In this document: piece by piece, positions 37,055 to 46,331 of the stretch
Layout of the letters: each line of letters starts with the position of its first letter
Numbering within the stretch: the stretch's first letter is position 1
Assembly: GCF_000626715.1 (NCBI RefSeq)
Contig: NZ_AQRA01000001.1
Coordinates: forward strand, 496,001-560,000
DNA: 64,000 bases
Direction of reading: 5' to 3'
Source: Aquimarina atlantica
Lineage (GTDB): Bacteria; Bacteroidota; Bacteroidia; Flavobacteriales; Flavobacteriaceae
Made by a program: the position numbers and the translations under genes
The notes under the pieces: generated by a model
What the model was told of the DNA's origin: nothing
Database searches by the model: none
The model's input: the letters and a program-made list of their open reading frames with translations, nothing else

Positions 37055-39460
37055 ATGATTATCAATACAGAACTAGAACAAAAAGGGAATTTATTTCCTG
37101 GTAAGATCGTCTCCTTTTCACAGCATGTAGATACTCTAAATTTTACAACAGAAAACGGAGTAATTCTACAAGTTACTATTCTAAGAGGAAGTGTAATTCG
37201 TTTTCGATATGCAACCGATAATAATTTTGAAAAAGATTTCTCTTATGCAATAAGTGAAACCGGAGCGAGAGGATATAGTATGTTAAAAGTCGATGAGACT
37301 GATACAGAATATACTATTACAACTTCAAAAATTAGTATTTGTATTGCTAAAGCAAATATTCATGTAACTATTCGCGATACTACAGGTAACATTATCTGTC
37401 AAGACGATTGGGGATTTCATTGGGAGCAAAGTTATGAGTATGGAGGGAATATTGTAAAAATGAGTAAATCTGCACCTCAAGGCGAGTGTTACTATGGCCT
37501 GGGAGATAAACCAATGCATCTTAACCTAAAAGGGAAGCGTGTAGAAAACTGGGCAACCGATCAATATGCATTTGGTAAAGATCAGGATCCACTATATAAG
37601 AGCGTTCCTTTTTATATTGGGATGTATGAAGAAAGAGCCTATGGGATATTTTTTGACAATACGTTCAAAACTTTTTTCGACTTTTGTCATGAGCGACGTA
37701 ATGTAACCAGCTTTTGGGCTCAGGGAGGAGAGATGAACTACTATTTCTTTTATGGTCCTAATATGCAAGATGTGGTTACACGATATACAGATTTAACTGG
37801 TAAGCCCGAATTACCACCGCTGTGGGCTTTGGGGTATCATCAATGTAAATGGAGTTATTATCCAGAGAAAAAAGTAAAAGAAGTAACACACAAGTTCAGA
37901 GAGCTTCGAATCCCTTGTGATGCCATATACCTTGATATTGATTATATGGATGGTTTTAGGTGTTTTACCTGGAATAAAGAATATTTTCCAGATCCTAAAC
38001 GTATGGTAACAGAGCTTGCTGAAGATGGTTTTAAAACGGTGGTTATCATCGATCCCGGAATTAAGATTGATGATGAATATTCTGTATATCAAGAAGCGAT
38101 GGAAAATGATTACTTCTGTAAAAGAGCTGATGGTCCTTATATGCGAGGAAAAGTATGGCCAGGAGAATGTTTTTTTCCAGATTTTACGAATCCCAAAGTA
38201 AGAGAATGGTGGGCAGGGTTATTTAAAGAAATAATTGATGAAATAGGAGTAAAAGGAGTTTGGAATGATATGAATGAACCTGCAGTGATGGAGGTCCCTG
38301 GAAAAACATTTCCAGACGATGTACGCCATAGTTATGATGGTAATTATTGTAGCCATAGAAAAGCACATAATATATATGGCACACAAATGGCCAGAGCTAC
38401 TTATGAAGGGGTAAAACGATTTGCATACCCTAAGCGTCCTTTTATCATTACGCGATCTGCGTATTCTGGAGCACAACGCTACACTTCTTCATGGACAGGA
38501 GATAATGTGGCTACCTGGGAGCATCTATGGATTGCCAATATCCAGGCACAACGTATGAGTATGAGTGGTATGTCATTTACAGGTAGTGATATCGGGGGAT
38601 TCGCAGAGCACCCAACGGGAGAGTTGTACGCCCGATGGATTCAACTAGGAGTATTTCATCCGTTCTGTCGTACACATTCTTCTGGAGATCATGGTAATCA
38701 GGAACCATGGACCTTTGGAGAAGAAGTAGTAGATGTTACCAGAAAATATGTAGAATTGCGCTACCAATTATTACCATATTTGTATACCATGTTTTGGGAA
38801 TATGCAGAAGCAGGAATCCCCATGCTAAAATCTTTGGTATTGTATGATCAGGAAGATTTACAAACTCATTATAGAACCGACGAGTTTATATTTGGAAACC
38901 AAATCCTGGTATGCCCAATACAAGAACCTAATGCCAAAGGTAGAAGAATGTATATCCCAAAAGGATATTGGTATAACTACTGGACCAGAGCATATGTAAA
39001 AGGAGGAAAAGAGCAATGGGTAGATGCCGACCTGGATATTATTCCATTATTTATTAAAGAAGGAGCAATTATACCCAAATATCCAATACAGCAGTATGTA
39101 GGAGAAAAGAGGATAGAAGAATTAAAACTAGAAGCTTATTATAAGTTAGGAAATAAAGAGGTATCCAAAGTTTATGAGGATGCCCAGGATGGGTATGATT
39201 ATGTCAAAGGGAGATATAGTCTTAGAAGTTTTTCCTTTACAGGGAAAGAAAATGAAGTTATTATTCAGCAACATAAAGATGGTAGCTATATTACCGAATA
39301 TGAAACAATGCAAATAGAACTGATAGGACTTCCGTTTAAAATAAATGAAATTGAAATTGACAATGTTGTAGTTTCATTTGAAAGCGTAGGTTTTGATGCC
39401 AAAAATAATATACTAACTGTTCCTAAAAGTTTTACAGAACTTCATATTATAGCAAAATAA
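37055..39460 (+). CDS. GH31 alpha-glucosidase
   Basis: 801 residues, no signal peptide, so probably cytoplasmic. N-terminal galactose-mutarotase-like domain, then a barrel with nucleophile D405 in WNDMNEP and acid/base D483 in WTGDNVATWEH, plus GSDIGGFAEHPTGELYARW. C-terminal beta domains follow. It starts 50 bases after glgB, so it is likely part of the glycogen operon, where it could release glucose from alpha-glucans or act as a transglucosidase. Confidence 0.92.
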   Translation: MIINTELEQKGNLFPGKIVSFSQHVDTLNFTTENGVILQVTILRGSVIRFRYATDNNFEKDFSYAISETGARGYSMLKVDETDTEYTITTSKISICIAKANIHVTIRDTTGNIICQDDWGFHWEQSYEYGGNIVKMSKSAPQGECYYGLGDKPMHLNLKGKRVENWATDQYAFGKDQDPLYKSVPFYIGMYEERAYGIFFDNTFKTFFDFCHERRNVTSFWAQGGEMNYYFFYGPNMQDVVTRYTDLTGKPELPPLWALGYHQCKWSYYPEKKVKEVTHKFRELRIPCDAIYLDIDYMDGFRCFTWNKEYFPDPKRMVTELAEDGFKTVVIIDPGIKIDDEYSVYQEAMENDYFCKRADGPYMRGKVWPGECFFPDFTNPKVREWWAGLFKEIIDEIGVKGVWNDMNEPAVMEVPGKTFPDDVRHSYDGNYCSHRKAHNIYGTQMARATYEGVKRFAYPKRPFIITRSAYSGAQRYTSSWTGDNVATWEHLWIANIQAQRMSMSGMSFTGSDIGGFAEHPTGELYARWIQLGVFHPFCRTHSSGDHGNQEPWTFGEEVVDVTRKYVELRYQLLPYLYTMFWEYAEAGIPMLKSLVLYDQEDLQTHYRTDEFIFGNQILVCPIQEPNAKGRRMYIPKGYWYNYWTRAYVKGGKEQWVDADLDIIPLFIKEGAIIPKYPIQQYVGEKRIEELKLEAYYKLGNKEVSKVYEDAQDGYDYVKGRYSLRSFSFTGKENEVIIQQHKDGSYITEYETMQIELIGLPFKINEIEIDNVVVSFESVGFDAKNNILTVPKSFTELHIIAK

Positions 39461-39461
39461 T

Positions 39462-39485
39462 TGCCTTTTATCGAACAATAAGGCA
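39462..39485 (+). terminator. Weak hairpin after the glycogen operon
   Basis: A 6-bp stem tgcctt/aaggca with a 12-base loop directly after the GH31 stop, followed by a loosely T-rich stretch. Position is right for a terminator, but the stem is short. Confidence 0.35.
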
Positions 39486-39587
39486 TTATGTAGATTTTTT
39501 GAAAGAAATATTAGCTATTGTTTTTTGAAGGTAGCCCGTTATTTTCGTATTTTTAACAAAATTGAAAATTCAAGATAATATTAATAT

Positions 39588-40409
39588 ATGAACACGCGAA
39601 AATCTATAGTCCTATTAGGAACTGTTTTATTATTTATGTCCTGTGCGACAAATCCATTTACGGGTAAACAAACATTGGCATTAGTCCCTAATTCTCAGAT
39701 ATTACCAATGGCTTTTCAGCAGTATAATCAATTCTTAGGAGAGAATAAGGTTATAAAAGGAACATCTGACGCACAAATGATCACTCGAGTTGGCCAAAAA
39801 ATAGCAAAAGCATCAGAACGTTGGTTAAATGCTAATGGTTATCAAGGATATCTCAAAGATTATAAATGGGAATATAATCTTGTAGAAGATAAAAATGTTA
39901 ATGCCTGGTGTATGCCGGGAGGTAAAATTGTTTTTTATACAGGGATTTTACCTATTGCAAAAAACGAAACGGGTATAGCTGCTGTAATGGGGCATGAAGT
40001 TGCTCATGCATTAGCTAATCATGGCCAGCAACGAATGAGTGCAGGCCAAATTCAACAAGTAGCAGGAGCAGCAACCGCCATTGCGGTAAGTGGGAAAGAC
40101 CAAAAAACACAACAGATCGTTGGTACAGCATTTGGTTTAGGAAGTCAATTTGGAGTAATGTTACCTTTTAGCAGAAGTCACGAGACAGAAGCCGACCGTA
40201 TAGGGTTACAATTAATGGCAATTGCGGGTTATAATCCTGATGAAGCTGCAGAATTGTGGAAACGTATGAAAGCAAATAGTGGAGGACAAGCCCCACCAGA
40301 GTTTATGAGTACCCATCCATCAAGCGATACGCGTATTGCTAATCTAACAGCATGGGCCCCTGCAGCAAGAGCTGAAGCCAAAAAATTTGGGGTAACCACT
40401 TTTAAATAA
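39588..40409 (+). CDS. M48-family metalloprotease lipoprotein (LoiP/BepA-like)
   Basis: 273 residues. Lipobox LLFMSC followed by ATNPFTGKQTLALVP, the start typical of periplasmic M48 lipoproteins. The zinc site is HEVAH at 136-140, with the third ligand Glu near 199-201 (HETEADRIG). The C-terminal AELWKRM...PPEFMSTHPSSDTRI is the family tail. These enzymes degrade misfolded outer-membrane or periplasmic proteins. Monocistronic, with a strong terminator after it. Confidence 0.92.
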   Translation: MNTRKSIVLLGTVLLFMSCATNPFTGKQTLALVPNSQILPMAFQQYNQFLGENKVIKGTSDAQMITRVGQKIAKASERWLNANGYQGYLKDYKWEYNLVEDKNVNAWCMPGGKIVFYTGILPIAKNETGIAAVMGHEVAHALANHGQQRMSAGQIQQVAGAATAIAVSGKDQKTQQIVGTAFGLGSQFGVMLPFSRSHETEADRIGLQLMAIAGYNPDEAAELWKRMKANSGGQAPPEFMSTHPSSDTRIANLTAWAPAARAEAKKFGVTTFK

Positions 40410-40450
40410 TTATAAAGTTTATAATCTTAAAAAGATTATACTTACTTTAG

Positions 40451-40485
40451 AAGCTGTTCTGAGCAAATTCAGAACAGCTTTTTTT
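40451..40485 (+). terminator. Rho-independent terminator
   Basis: Perfect 12-bp stem (aagctgttctga with its complement, 40451-40462/40469-40480), 6-base loop, then a T-run. It is 42 bases after the M48 stop. Confidence 0.85.
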
Positions 40486-40558
40486 ATATAAATTGTTATA
40501 TAAGAACACTTTAAATAGCGATTTTAATCTAACGGATATATTTTAACTTTATAAGTAA

Positions 40559-41878
40559 ATGAGTAAACTACTACCAAAAGGGCATAAAAAATTATTAAAT
40601 GCCTGGGCTTTCTATGATTGGGCAAATTCAGTATATAACTTAACGATTTCTTCTGCGGTTTTTCCCATTTTTTGGGGAGCACTCACTATAGTTAGAAATG
40701 ATCAGGGAGAAATTATTAATGATACAGTACGCTTCTTAGGATACGATTTTAATAATGATTCCTTAATAAGTTATGTCACCGCTTTGGCATTTCTAACCGT
40801 ATCTATAATTAGCCCATTGCTTTCGGGAATAGCAGATTATGTGGGGAATAAGAAAAATTTCCTTAAATTCTTCTGTTACCTGGGTGCATTATCGTGTATT
40901 GGTCTTTATTGGTTTAACCTCGAACATCTTTGGTTTGGGTTACTGTGCTACTTCTTAGCCTTAATTGGTTTTTGGGCTAGTTTGGTATTTTATAACTCAT
41001 ATTTACCAGATATTGCTTTTCCAGAGCAGCAAGATGCTATTAGTGCCAAGGGATACTCTCTTGGATACATTGGAAGTGTAATTTTATTGATCATAAATCT
41101 TGTTATGATCTTAAAATATGAATGGTTTGGTTTTGAAAGTGAAGGTGTGCCAACCAGATTATCTTTTGTTATGGTAGGAGTTTGGTGGATTGGGTTTAGC
41201 CAATACACATATTATTACCTTCCGAAAGGAAATAAGAAAGATGTATTAACCAAAGCTGTTGTTTTTAATGGTTTTAAAGAGCTAAAAATGATATGGAAAG
41301 CGCTTCAGAACAATATACGACTTCGTAGATATCTAAGTGCATTTTTTGTGTATAGTATGGCAGTACAAACAATTATGCTTATTGCTACTTATTTCGGAAT
41401 TGAAGAATTAGACTGGGGAGAACAAAACGCGACTACCGGTTTAATTATAAGTATCCTGCTAATTCAACTTGTTGCCGTACTGGGAGCATATCTTACTTCT
41501 AAAGCATCTTCAAAATTCGGAAATATACAAACATTGATTGTAATTAACTTTATCTGGATTGGTATTTGTGTCTATGCGTATACAATTACCACACCATATC
41601 AATTTTATGCTACTGCAGCAATTGTAGGTCTTGTTATGGGAGGTATTCAAGCATTGTCAAGATCTACATATTCAAAGTTATTGCCAGAAGATGCTATTGA
41701 TACGGCTTCATATTTTAGTTTTTATGATGTTTCAGAAAAAATAGGTATTGTAATTGGGATGTTTTCATACGGGATTATCGCTCAGGTAACCGGGAGTGTA
41801 CGATATTCGATTCTTTTCTTAATTCTTTTCTTTGTAGTTGGTCTCGTCCTATTATTCAGAGTTCCAAAAACTAAATGA
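40559..41878 (+). CDS. MFS transporter, UMF1/Atg22-like
   Basis: 439 residues with 12 predicted helices. The opening AWAFYDWANSVYNLTISSAVFPIF is the signature of the UMF1 family related to the yeast vacuolar effluxer Atg22. The conserved GGIQALSRSTYSKLLPEDA lies in the second half. Its substrates in bacteria are unknown; amino acids are a guess from Atg22. A good terminator follows. Confidence 0.9.
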   Translation: MSKLLPKGHKKLLNAWAFYDWANSVYNLTISSAVFPIFWGALTIVRNDQGEIINDTVRFLGYDFNNDSLISYVTALAFLTVSIISPLLSGIADYVGNKKNFLKFFCYLGALSCIGLYWFNLEHLWFGLLCYFLALIGFWASLVFYNSYLPDIAFPEQQDAISAKGYSLGYIGSVILLIINLVMILKYEWFGFESEGVPTRLSFVMVGVWWIGFSQYTYYYLPKGNKKDVLTKAVVFNGFKELKMIWKALQNNIRLRRYLSAFFVYSMAVQTIMLIATYFGIEELDWGEQNATTGLIISILLIQLVAVLGAYLTSKASSKFGNIQTLIVINFIWIGICVYAYTITTPYQFYATAAIVGLVMGGIQALSRSTYSKLLPEDAIDTASYFSFYDVSEKIGIVIGMFSYGIIAQVTGSVRYSILFLILFFVVGLVLLFRVPKTK

Positions 41879-41920
41879 TTGTCTAGGTAAACCTTGTAAG
41901 GTTTTTATAATAGTAAGAAA

Positions 41921-41958
41921 AAGGGTAAAAGCTGAGAAAAAGCTTTTATCCTTTTTTT
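41921..41958 (+). terminator. Rho-independent terminator
   Basis: A 13-bp stem with one G-U pair (41921-41933/41941-41953), 7-base loop and T-tract. A second small perfect hairpin, aacctt-gt-aaggtt, lies just upstream (41890-41903). Confidence 0.8.
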
Positions 41959-42078
41959 GTGTATTTCATCTAGTTTTTAAGATTATTTTGCCTGTGATAA
42001 TTAAATATCATTTTGAAATATAATAATATTGGAAACGTTATCGTTATTAGCTACTTTTATATAATAAAACTCACGACA

Positions 42079-42558
42079 ATGAAAAAACTTATGTTAGCGT
42101 TGGTAGTTGTACTACTGGCTTCCTGTAATACTACTCAACAAACCGTTATTGCAGCAAAAAAGACCCTAAAAGGGGAATGGTCTCTTGATAAAATCTCTTA
42201 TGACCGTCAGGGGATATTTGAAGTAAACCTGTACAATGATGCTTCTGCTGAATGTTTTACGGGAAGTATCTGGAAATTTATCCCAAATAATAATACCGGA
42301 AAGTATGAAGTAAATCAAAGTAGTTGTGTTTCTACAGGAGCGAGAAACTTTAGATTTACAATTCCTAAGCCTGAGGGTAATGGAGCATATTACTTTATGT
42401 TCAAACCCATAAACGAAAAGAAAAAAAGCACAAATAATAATGCTGGTTACAGAATGCTTTTGGATCACCTGGATGATACTACTATGACATGGAAAATGAC
42501 TGTAAGCCTAGAAGGGAAACCTTTTGTAATCACCATGAATTTTAATAAATTACAATAA
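42079..42558 (+). CDS. Lipocalin-like lipoprotein
   Basis: 159 residues from the ATG at 42079, which opens a good lipoprotein signal (MKKLMLALVVVLLASC); the frame stays open upstream but without a plausible signal. The mature domain starts with the lipocalin-like GEWSLDKISYD and has internal CFTGSIWKF and SSCVSTGARNF cysteines, then YRMLLDHLDDTTMTWKMTVSLEG. It matches the Bacteroidota lipocalin-family lipoproteins usually next to OmpA-type lipoproteins, as here. Confidence 0.8.
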   Translation: MKKLMLALVVVLLASCNTTQQTVIAAKKTLKGEWSLDKISYDRQGIFEVNLYNDASAECFTGSIWKFIPNNNTGKYEVNQSSCVSTGARNFRFTIPKPEGNGAYYFMFKPINEKKKSTNNNAGYRMLLDHLDDTTMTWKMTVSLEGKPFVITMNFNKLQ

Positions 42559-42572
42559 ACTCAAATCGATAA

Positions 42573-43268
42573 ATGATGAAGACAAATCTTAAAAAAATAG
42601 TGGTTGCTGTAATGGCTGTTGCAATTTTAACAAGTTGTGAAGCTGTTAAGAACTCAAATAATACACAACGAGGAGCAGTAATAGGTACTGCTGCCGGAGC
42701 TGTGATTGGAGGAATTATAGGAAATAATGTAAAAAACAAGAACTCTGCACTTGGCGCCGTAATCGGTGGTGTCGTTGGTGGTGTTGCCGGTGGTGTTATC
42801 GGTAAGCAAATGGATAAACAAGCTCAGAAAATTGAATCAGAAATACCAGGAGCCGAGGTAACAAGAGTAGGAGAAGGTATTGATGTAGTATTTGATGAGA
42901 ATAGTGGAGTATATTTTGCAACGAATAAATCTACTCTTAATTCGAAATCTAAAGCTAATCTTAACAAATTAGCTGGTATTTTTAAAGAATACCCAGATAC
43001 TAATATTATTGTAGAAGGGCATACAGATAGTACAGGTGATGATAGTTATAACATGTCATTATCTCAAAAAAGAGCAAATGCTGTTACAAACTATTTAATA
43101 TCGCAAGGAATAAGCAAGAGTCGTTTAACGACTTATGCTCACGGAGAAACACTTCCAAAATATGATAATGCAACTCCTGAAGGAAGAGCTAAAAATAGAA
43201 GAGTTGAGCTTGGTATTGTTGCTAATGAAAAGATGAAGCAAGATGCACAAAACCAAGTTAAGCAATAA
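42573..43268 (+). CDS. Glycine-zipper/OmpA-family lipoprotein
   Basis: 231 residues. Lipobox AILTSC. Residues about 32-85 are a glycine zipper (GAVIGTAAGAVIGGIIG, GAVIGGVVGGVAGGVIG) that can insert in a membrane. From about 105 on is an OmpA peptidoglycan-binding domain (VYFATNKSTLNSKSKANL, VEGHTDSTGDDSYNMSLSQKRANAV, GRAKNRRVELGI). It anchors the outer membrane to the cell wall. Starts 14 bases after the lipocalin gene; the start could be the second Met. Confidence 0.93.
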   Translation: MMKTNLKKIVVAVMAVAILTSCEAVKNSNNTQRGAVIGTAAGAVIGGIIGNNVKNKNSALGAVIGGVVGGVAGGVIGKQMDKQAQKIESEIPGAEVTRVGEGIDVVFDENSGVYFATNKSTLNSKSKANLNKLAGIFKEYPDTNIIVEGHTDSTGDDSYNMSLSQKRANAVTNYLISQGISKSRLTTYAHGETLPKYDNATPEGRAKNRRVELGIVANEKMKQDAQNQVKQ

Positions 43269-43289
43269 ACTTTTGTAATAAAACATTTA

Positions 43290-43319
43290 AAATCCCGACT
43301 ATACAGTCGGGATTTTTTT
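43290..43319 (+). terminator. Rho-independent terminator
   Basis: Perfect 11-bp stem (43290-43300/43305-43315), 4-base loop, T-tract. It insulates the lipoprotein pair from the biosynthetic cluster whose first gene begins 14 bases later. Confidence 0.88.
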
Positions 43320-43333
43320 ATGCTTAATTTTTA

Positions 43334-44479
43334 ATGTATCTTCAATACTTGGACAAGTATTCACACATACTAATCATTGGCGGGGGACTCGCAGGGCTAA
43401 CTAATGCTATTCATTTGGCTAAAGCAGGTATTCCTGTTACACTTATCGAAATGAATACATACCCAAAACATAAAGTATGCGGCGAATATATATCTAATGA
43501 AGTACTCCCATATTTTGGTTTTTTAGATTTAGATATCAATGTTTTACAACCTACCAGAATTTCAAAATTTATTATAAGTACACAAAAAGGAAAATGCATA
43601 CATAGTACATTACCTTTGGGTGGTTTTGGTGTTAGTAGATATGCTCTCGATCATTATCTATGGGAAAAAGCAGCTGCAGTAGGAGTGCAATTAATACAGG
43701 ACCAGGTAACCGATATACACTATCACAATAATAGTTTTCAAATTAAAACAGTAGCTAATCGTCTACTAACCAGTGATTATGTTGTTGGTGCATATGGGAA
43801 ACGGACTCAACTTGATAAAACTTTAAAACGGGATTTTAGCTATAGAAAATCTCCATGGTTGGCTGTTAAGGCCCATTACAAGGCTAATTTTGATTCAGAT
43901 ACAGTCTCTTTACATAATTTTGAAGGTGGGTACTGTGGCCTTTCTATGGTAGAAAACAACATCGTAAACGCGTGTTATTTGGCGACTTATGACAGTTTTA
44001 AAAAATATAAAGATTTAGATATCTTTCAAAAGGAGGTTCTATGTAAAAACCCACATTTAAGTGCATTTTTTAAGAATGCTCAACCATTATTTGATATCCC
44101 TATTACGATAAGCCAGATAAATTTTGATAAGAAAAATCCTGTTGAAGATCACGTCTTTATGACGGGAGATGCTGCTGGTTTAATTCATCCTCTTTGTGGT
44201 AATGGCATGGCAATGGCAATACAAAGTGCTCAAATACTAAGTCAATTACTGATACATAATTATAATCAGGGGTTAATAACTCCCAGAAAAGTAATAGAAA
44301 CAGAATACACCAAACAATGGAACAAAGCATTTTCTAAAAGATTGTATACTGGTAGAACATTGCAAAAAATCTTGTTAAATGATAGTTTACAACAGCTTTC
44401 ATACGCAATAGCTAATACCATACCGGCTATTGTACCTAGAATTATAAAACAAACCCATGGAGAGCCTTTGATATGTTAG
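43334..44479 (+). CDS. FAD-dependent oxidoreductase (UbiH/geranylgeranyl-reductase-like), type III PKS cluster
   Basis: 381 residues. Dinucleotide fold IIGGGLAGL (about 14-22), the family-specific KVCGEYIS (C49, E51) and the second FAD motif TGDAAGLIHPLCGNGMAMA (D279). These are the fingerprints of the geranylgeranyl reductase/aromatic hydroxylase group. In Streptomyces the srs operon uses a flavin hydroxylase to turn type III PKS resorcinols into quinones, so ring hydroxylation is a reasonable inference; double-bond reduction is the alternative. First gene of the cluster; its stop overlaps the methyltransferase start by 7 bases. Confidence 0.85.
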   Translation: MYLQYLDKYSHILIIGGGLAGLTNAIHLAKAGIPVTLIEMNTYPKHKVCGEYISNEVLPYFGFLDLDINVLQPTRISKFIISTQKGKCIHSTLPLGGFGVSRYALDHYLWEKAAAVGVQLIQDQVTDIHYHNNSFQIKTVANRLLTSDYVVGAYGKRTQLDKTLKRDFSYRKSPWLAVKAHYKANFDSDTVSLHNFEGGYCGLSMVENNIVNACYLATYDSFKKYKDLDIFQKEVLCKNPHLSAFFKNAQPLFDIPITISQINFDKKNPVEDHVFMTGDAAGLIHPLCGNGMAMAIQSAQILSQLLIHNYNQGLITPRKVIETEYTKQWNKAFSKRLYTGRTLQKILLNDSLQQLSYAIANTIPAIVPRIIKQTHGEPLIC

Positions 44480-45192
44480 CAAATTTACAATACAGGAGTA
44501 ACGAGGTAGAACTCATGGATAATCCAGAAGTTGAAGAAAAAGCTTTGAAAATAGCATTATCAGATATTTCTAGAGCAAATAAATGGTTGGGAGGTAATGC
44601 AATTACAATTAAAGCTGTACATACATTGGTTAAAAATCGAAGCTTCTCACAGGAAATTACTATTCTAGATTTAGGTTGTGGTGATGGTGAGATGTTAAGG
44701 GCGATTGCTGATTCATTTAGGAAAGAAAAAAAGAATATAAATCTTATTGGTATTGATTTGAATAACAAATGTTTAGATTGCGCTATTGAATCAAGTACTT
44801 TATATCCTGAAATATCATTTTTTAACAAAGATATTTTAGAAATAGAAGCTTCAGAGTTTTCTTGTGATATCATTATTTGTACATTAACCCTACATCATCT
44901 TAAAGATAATGAGATCAAAAAAGTTATAAAAAAAGCTGTTAACTTGGCCAAAACCGCTGTAGTGATTAATGATCTTCATCGTAGTACATTGGCATATTAC
45001 CTCTTTAAAGTATTTAGCTTCTTTTTTATTAAAGGGCATGTAGCAAAAAATGATGGATTAGTCTCTATAAAAAGAGGATTCAAAAAACAAGAGTTGTTAT
45101 ATTTTGCTAAAGCACTTCAATTACAAGAGTATAAAGTAGATTGGAAATGGGCTTTCAGATACCGGTGGATTATAAAAACCTCAAATAAGTAA
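44473..45192 (+). CDS. Class I SAM-dependent methyltransferase, type III PKS cluster
   Basis: 239 residues. SAM-binding motif I ILDLGCGDGE at 64-73, acidic motif II (LIGIDLNNK) and IIICTLTLHHL as post-motif. The N-terminal helix SDISRANKWLGGN is shared with methyltransferases encoded next to type III polyketide synthases. It starts 7 bases inside the flavoprotein gene and ends 20 bases before the synthase. Likely O- or C-methylation of the polyketide ring; the position is unknown. Confidence 0.85.
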   Translation: MLANLQYRSNEVELMDNPEVEEKALKIALSDISRANKWLGGNAITIKAVHTLVKNRSFSQEITILDLGCGDGEMLRAIADSFRKEKKNINLIGIDLNNKCLDCAIESSTLYPEISFFNKDILEIEASEFSCDIIICTLTLHHLKDNEIKKVIKKAVNLAKTAVVINDLHRSTLAYYLFKVFSFFFIKGHVAKNDGLVSIKRGFKKQELLYFAKALQLQEYKVDWKWAFRYRWIIKTSNK

Positions 45193-45212
45193 AATTAAAA
45201 AAGTAAGAAAAA

Positions 45213-46265
45213 TTGAATGTAAAAATAACTGCTGTAACCAAGCAACTCCCACAGTATATGCGGGAGACAAAAGAGATATTACCCTTTGTTTCTCAGTGGT
45301 TATCAGGTCAGAATGAACGTTTCAGACGTAAAGTAATTAAAATTTTTGAAAATGCTGCAGTAGATCGTCGCTATGGTATTATGAGTATTGAAGAAGTGTT
45401 TTCTGCTACTTCTTTTGAAGAGAAAAATGATATTTACGTACGAGAAGTAAAGAAACTAGGGACGTCTGTTTTAAAAAAAGCATTAGAAAAAGTCGATTGG
45501 GATCCTAAATCCCTTGATTATATTATTACTGTAAGTTGTACAGGTATTATGATTCCTTCTATTGATGCATTTATTATTAATGATCTTAATCTCAAACAAG
45601 ATATTGTAAGATTGCCAGTTACAGAGATGGGGTGTGCAGCAGGTGTTTCGGGAATTATTTATGCAAGAAACTTTCTGCAAGCCAACCCAGGAAAGAGAGC
45701 TGCGGTTATTGCTATAGAATCACCTACAGCAACATTTCAGTTAGATGATTATAGCATGACCAACATGGTAAGTGCTGCTATTTTTGGTGATGGTGCCGCA
45801 TGTACACTATTATCATCAGAACAAGATGCTATAGGTCCAAAAATTATAGGAGACGAGATGTATCATTTTTATGATGCAACAACAATGATGGGTTTTAAGC
45901 TAACAAATGGAGGCTTGCAGATGATATTGGATCCTAAAGTACCAGAAACTATTGCAGCCCATTTTCCTGATATAATCCATCCTTTTTTGGCAAAATACAA
46001 TAAAACCATTGAAGAGGTGGATCATCTTATCTTTCATCCAGGAGGAAAAAAGATAGTACAGACCGTAGAAGAGCTTTTTGGACATTTAGGAAAAAATATA
46101 GAAGATACAAAGGCTGTTTTGATGAAATATGGCAATATGAGTAGTGCTACGGTATTGTATGTATTAGAACGATTCCTAGCACAAAACCCAATACCAGGGG
46201 AAATAGGGCTCATGCTTAGTTTTGGTCCCGGATTTTCTGCGCAACGAATATTGCTAGAATGGTAA
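45213..46265 (+). CDS. Type III polyketide synthase (chalcone/alkylpyrone-synthase-like)
   Basis: 350 residues, the usual length of a bacterial type III PKS. The Cys-His-Asn triad is intact: C141 in TEMGCAAG, H275 in IFHPGGKK, N308 in YGNMSSATV. The family C-terminal GFGPG loop appears as SFGPGFSAQ. The start must be TTG at 45213, because the first beta strand (NVKITAVT) begins at once and the next Met is at residue 16. The enzyme loads an acyl starter, extends it with malonyl-CoA and cyclises it without its own ACP. Its position among FAS-like genes suggests a long acyl starter delivered by the cluster's carrier protein. Confidence 0.93.
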   Translation: MNVKITAVTKQLPQYMRETKEILPFVSQWLSGQNERFRRKVIKIFENAAVDRRYGIMSIEEVFSATSFEEKNDIYVREVKKLGTSVLKKALEKVDWDPKSLDYIITVSCTGIMIPSIDAFIINDLNLKQDIVRLPVTEMGCAAGVSGIIYARNFLQANPGKRAAVIAIESPTATFQLDDYSMTNMVSAAIFGDGAACTLLSSEQDAIGPKIIGDEMYHFYDATTMMGFKLTNGGLQMILDPKVPETIAAHFPDIIHPFLAKYNKTIEEVDHLIFHPGGKKIVQTVEELFGHLGKNIEDTKAVLMKYGNMSSATVLYVLERFLAQNPIPGEIGLMLSFGPGFSAQRILLEW

Positions 46266-46331
46266 AAATTACTATTTTTTCATTTCCGAAAAAGCGAAAC
46301 TTAAAAAAACAAACACTAAAAATTTAGATGT

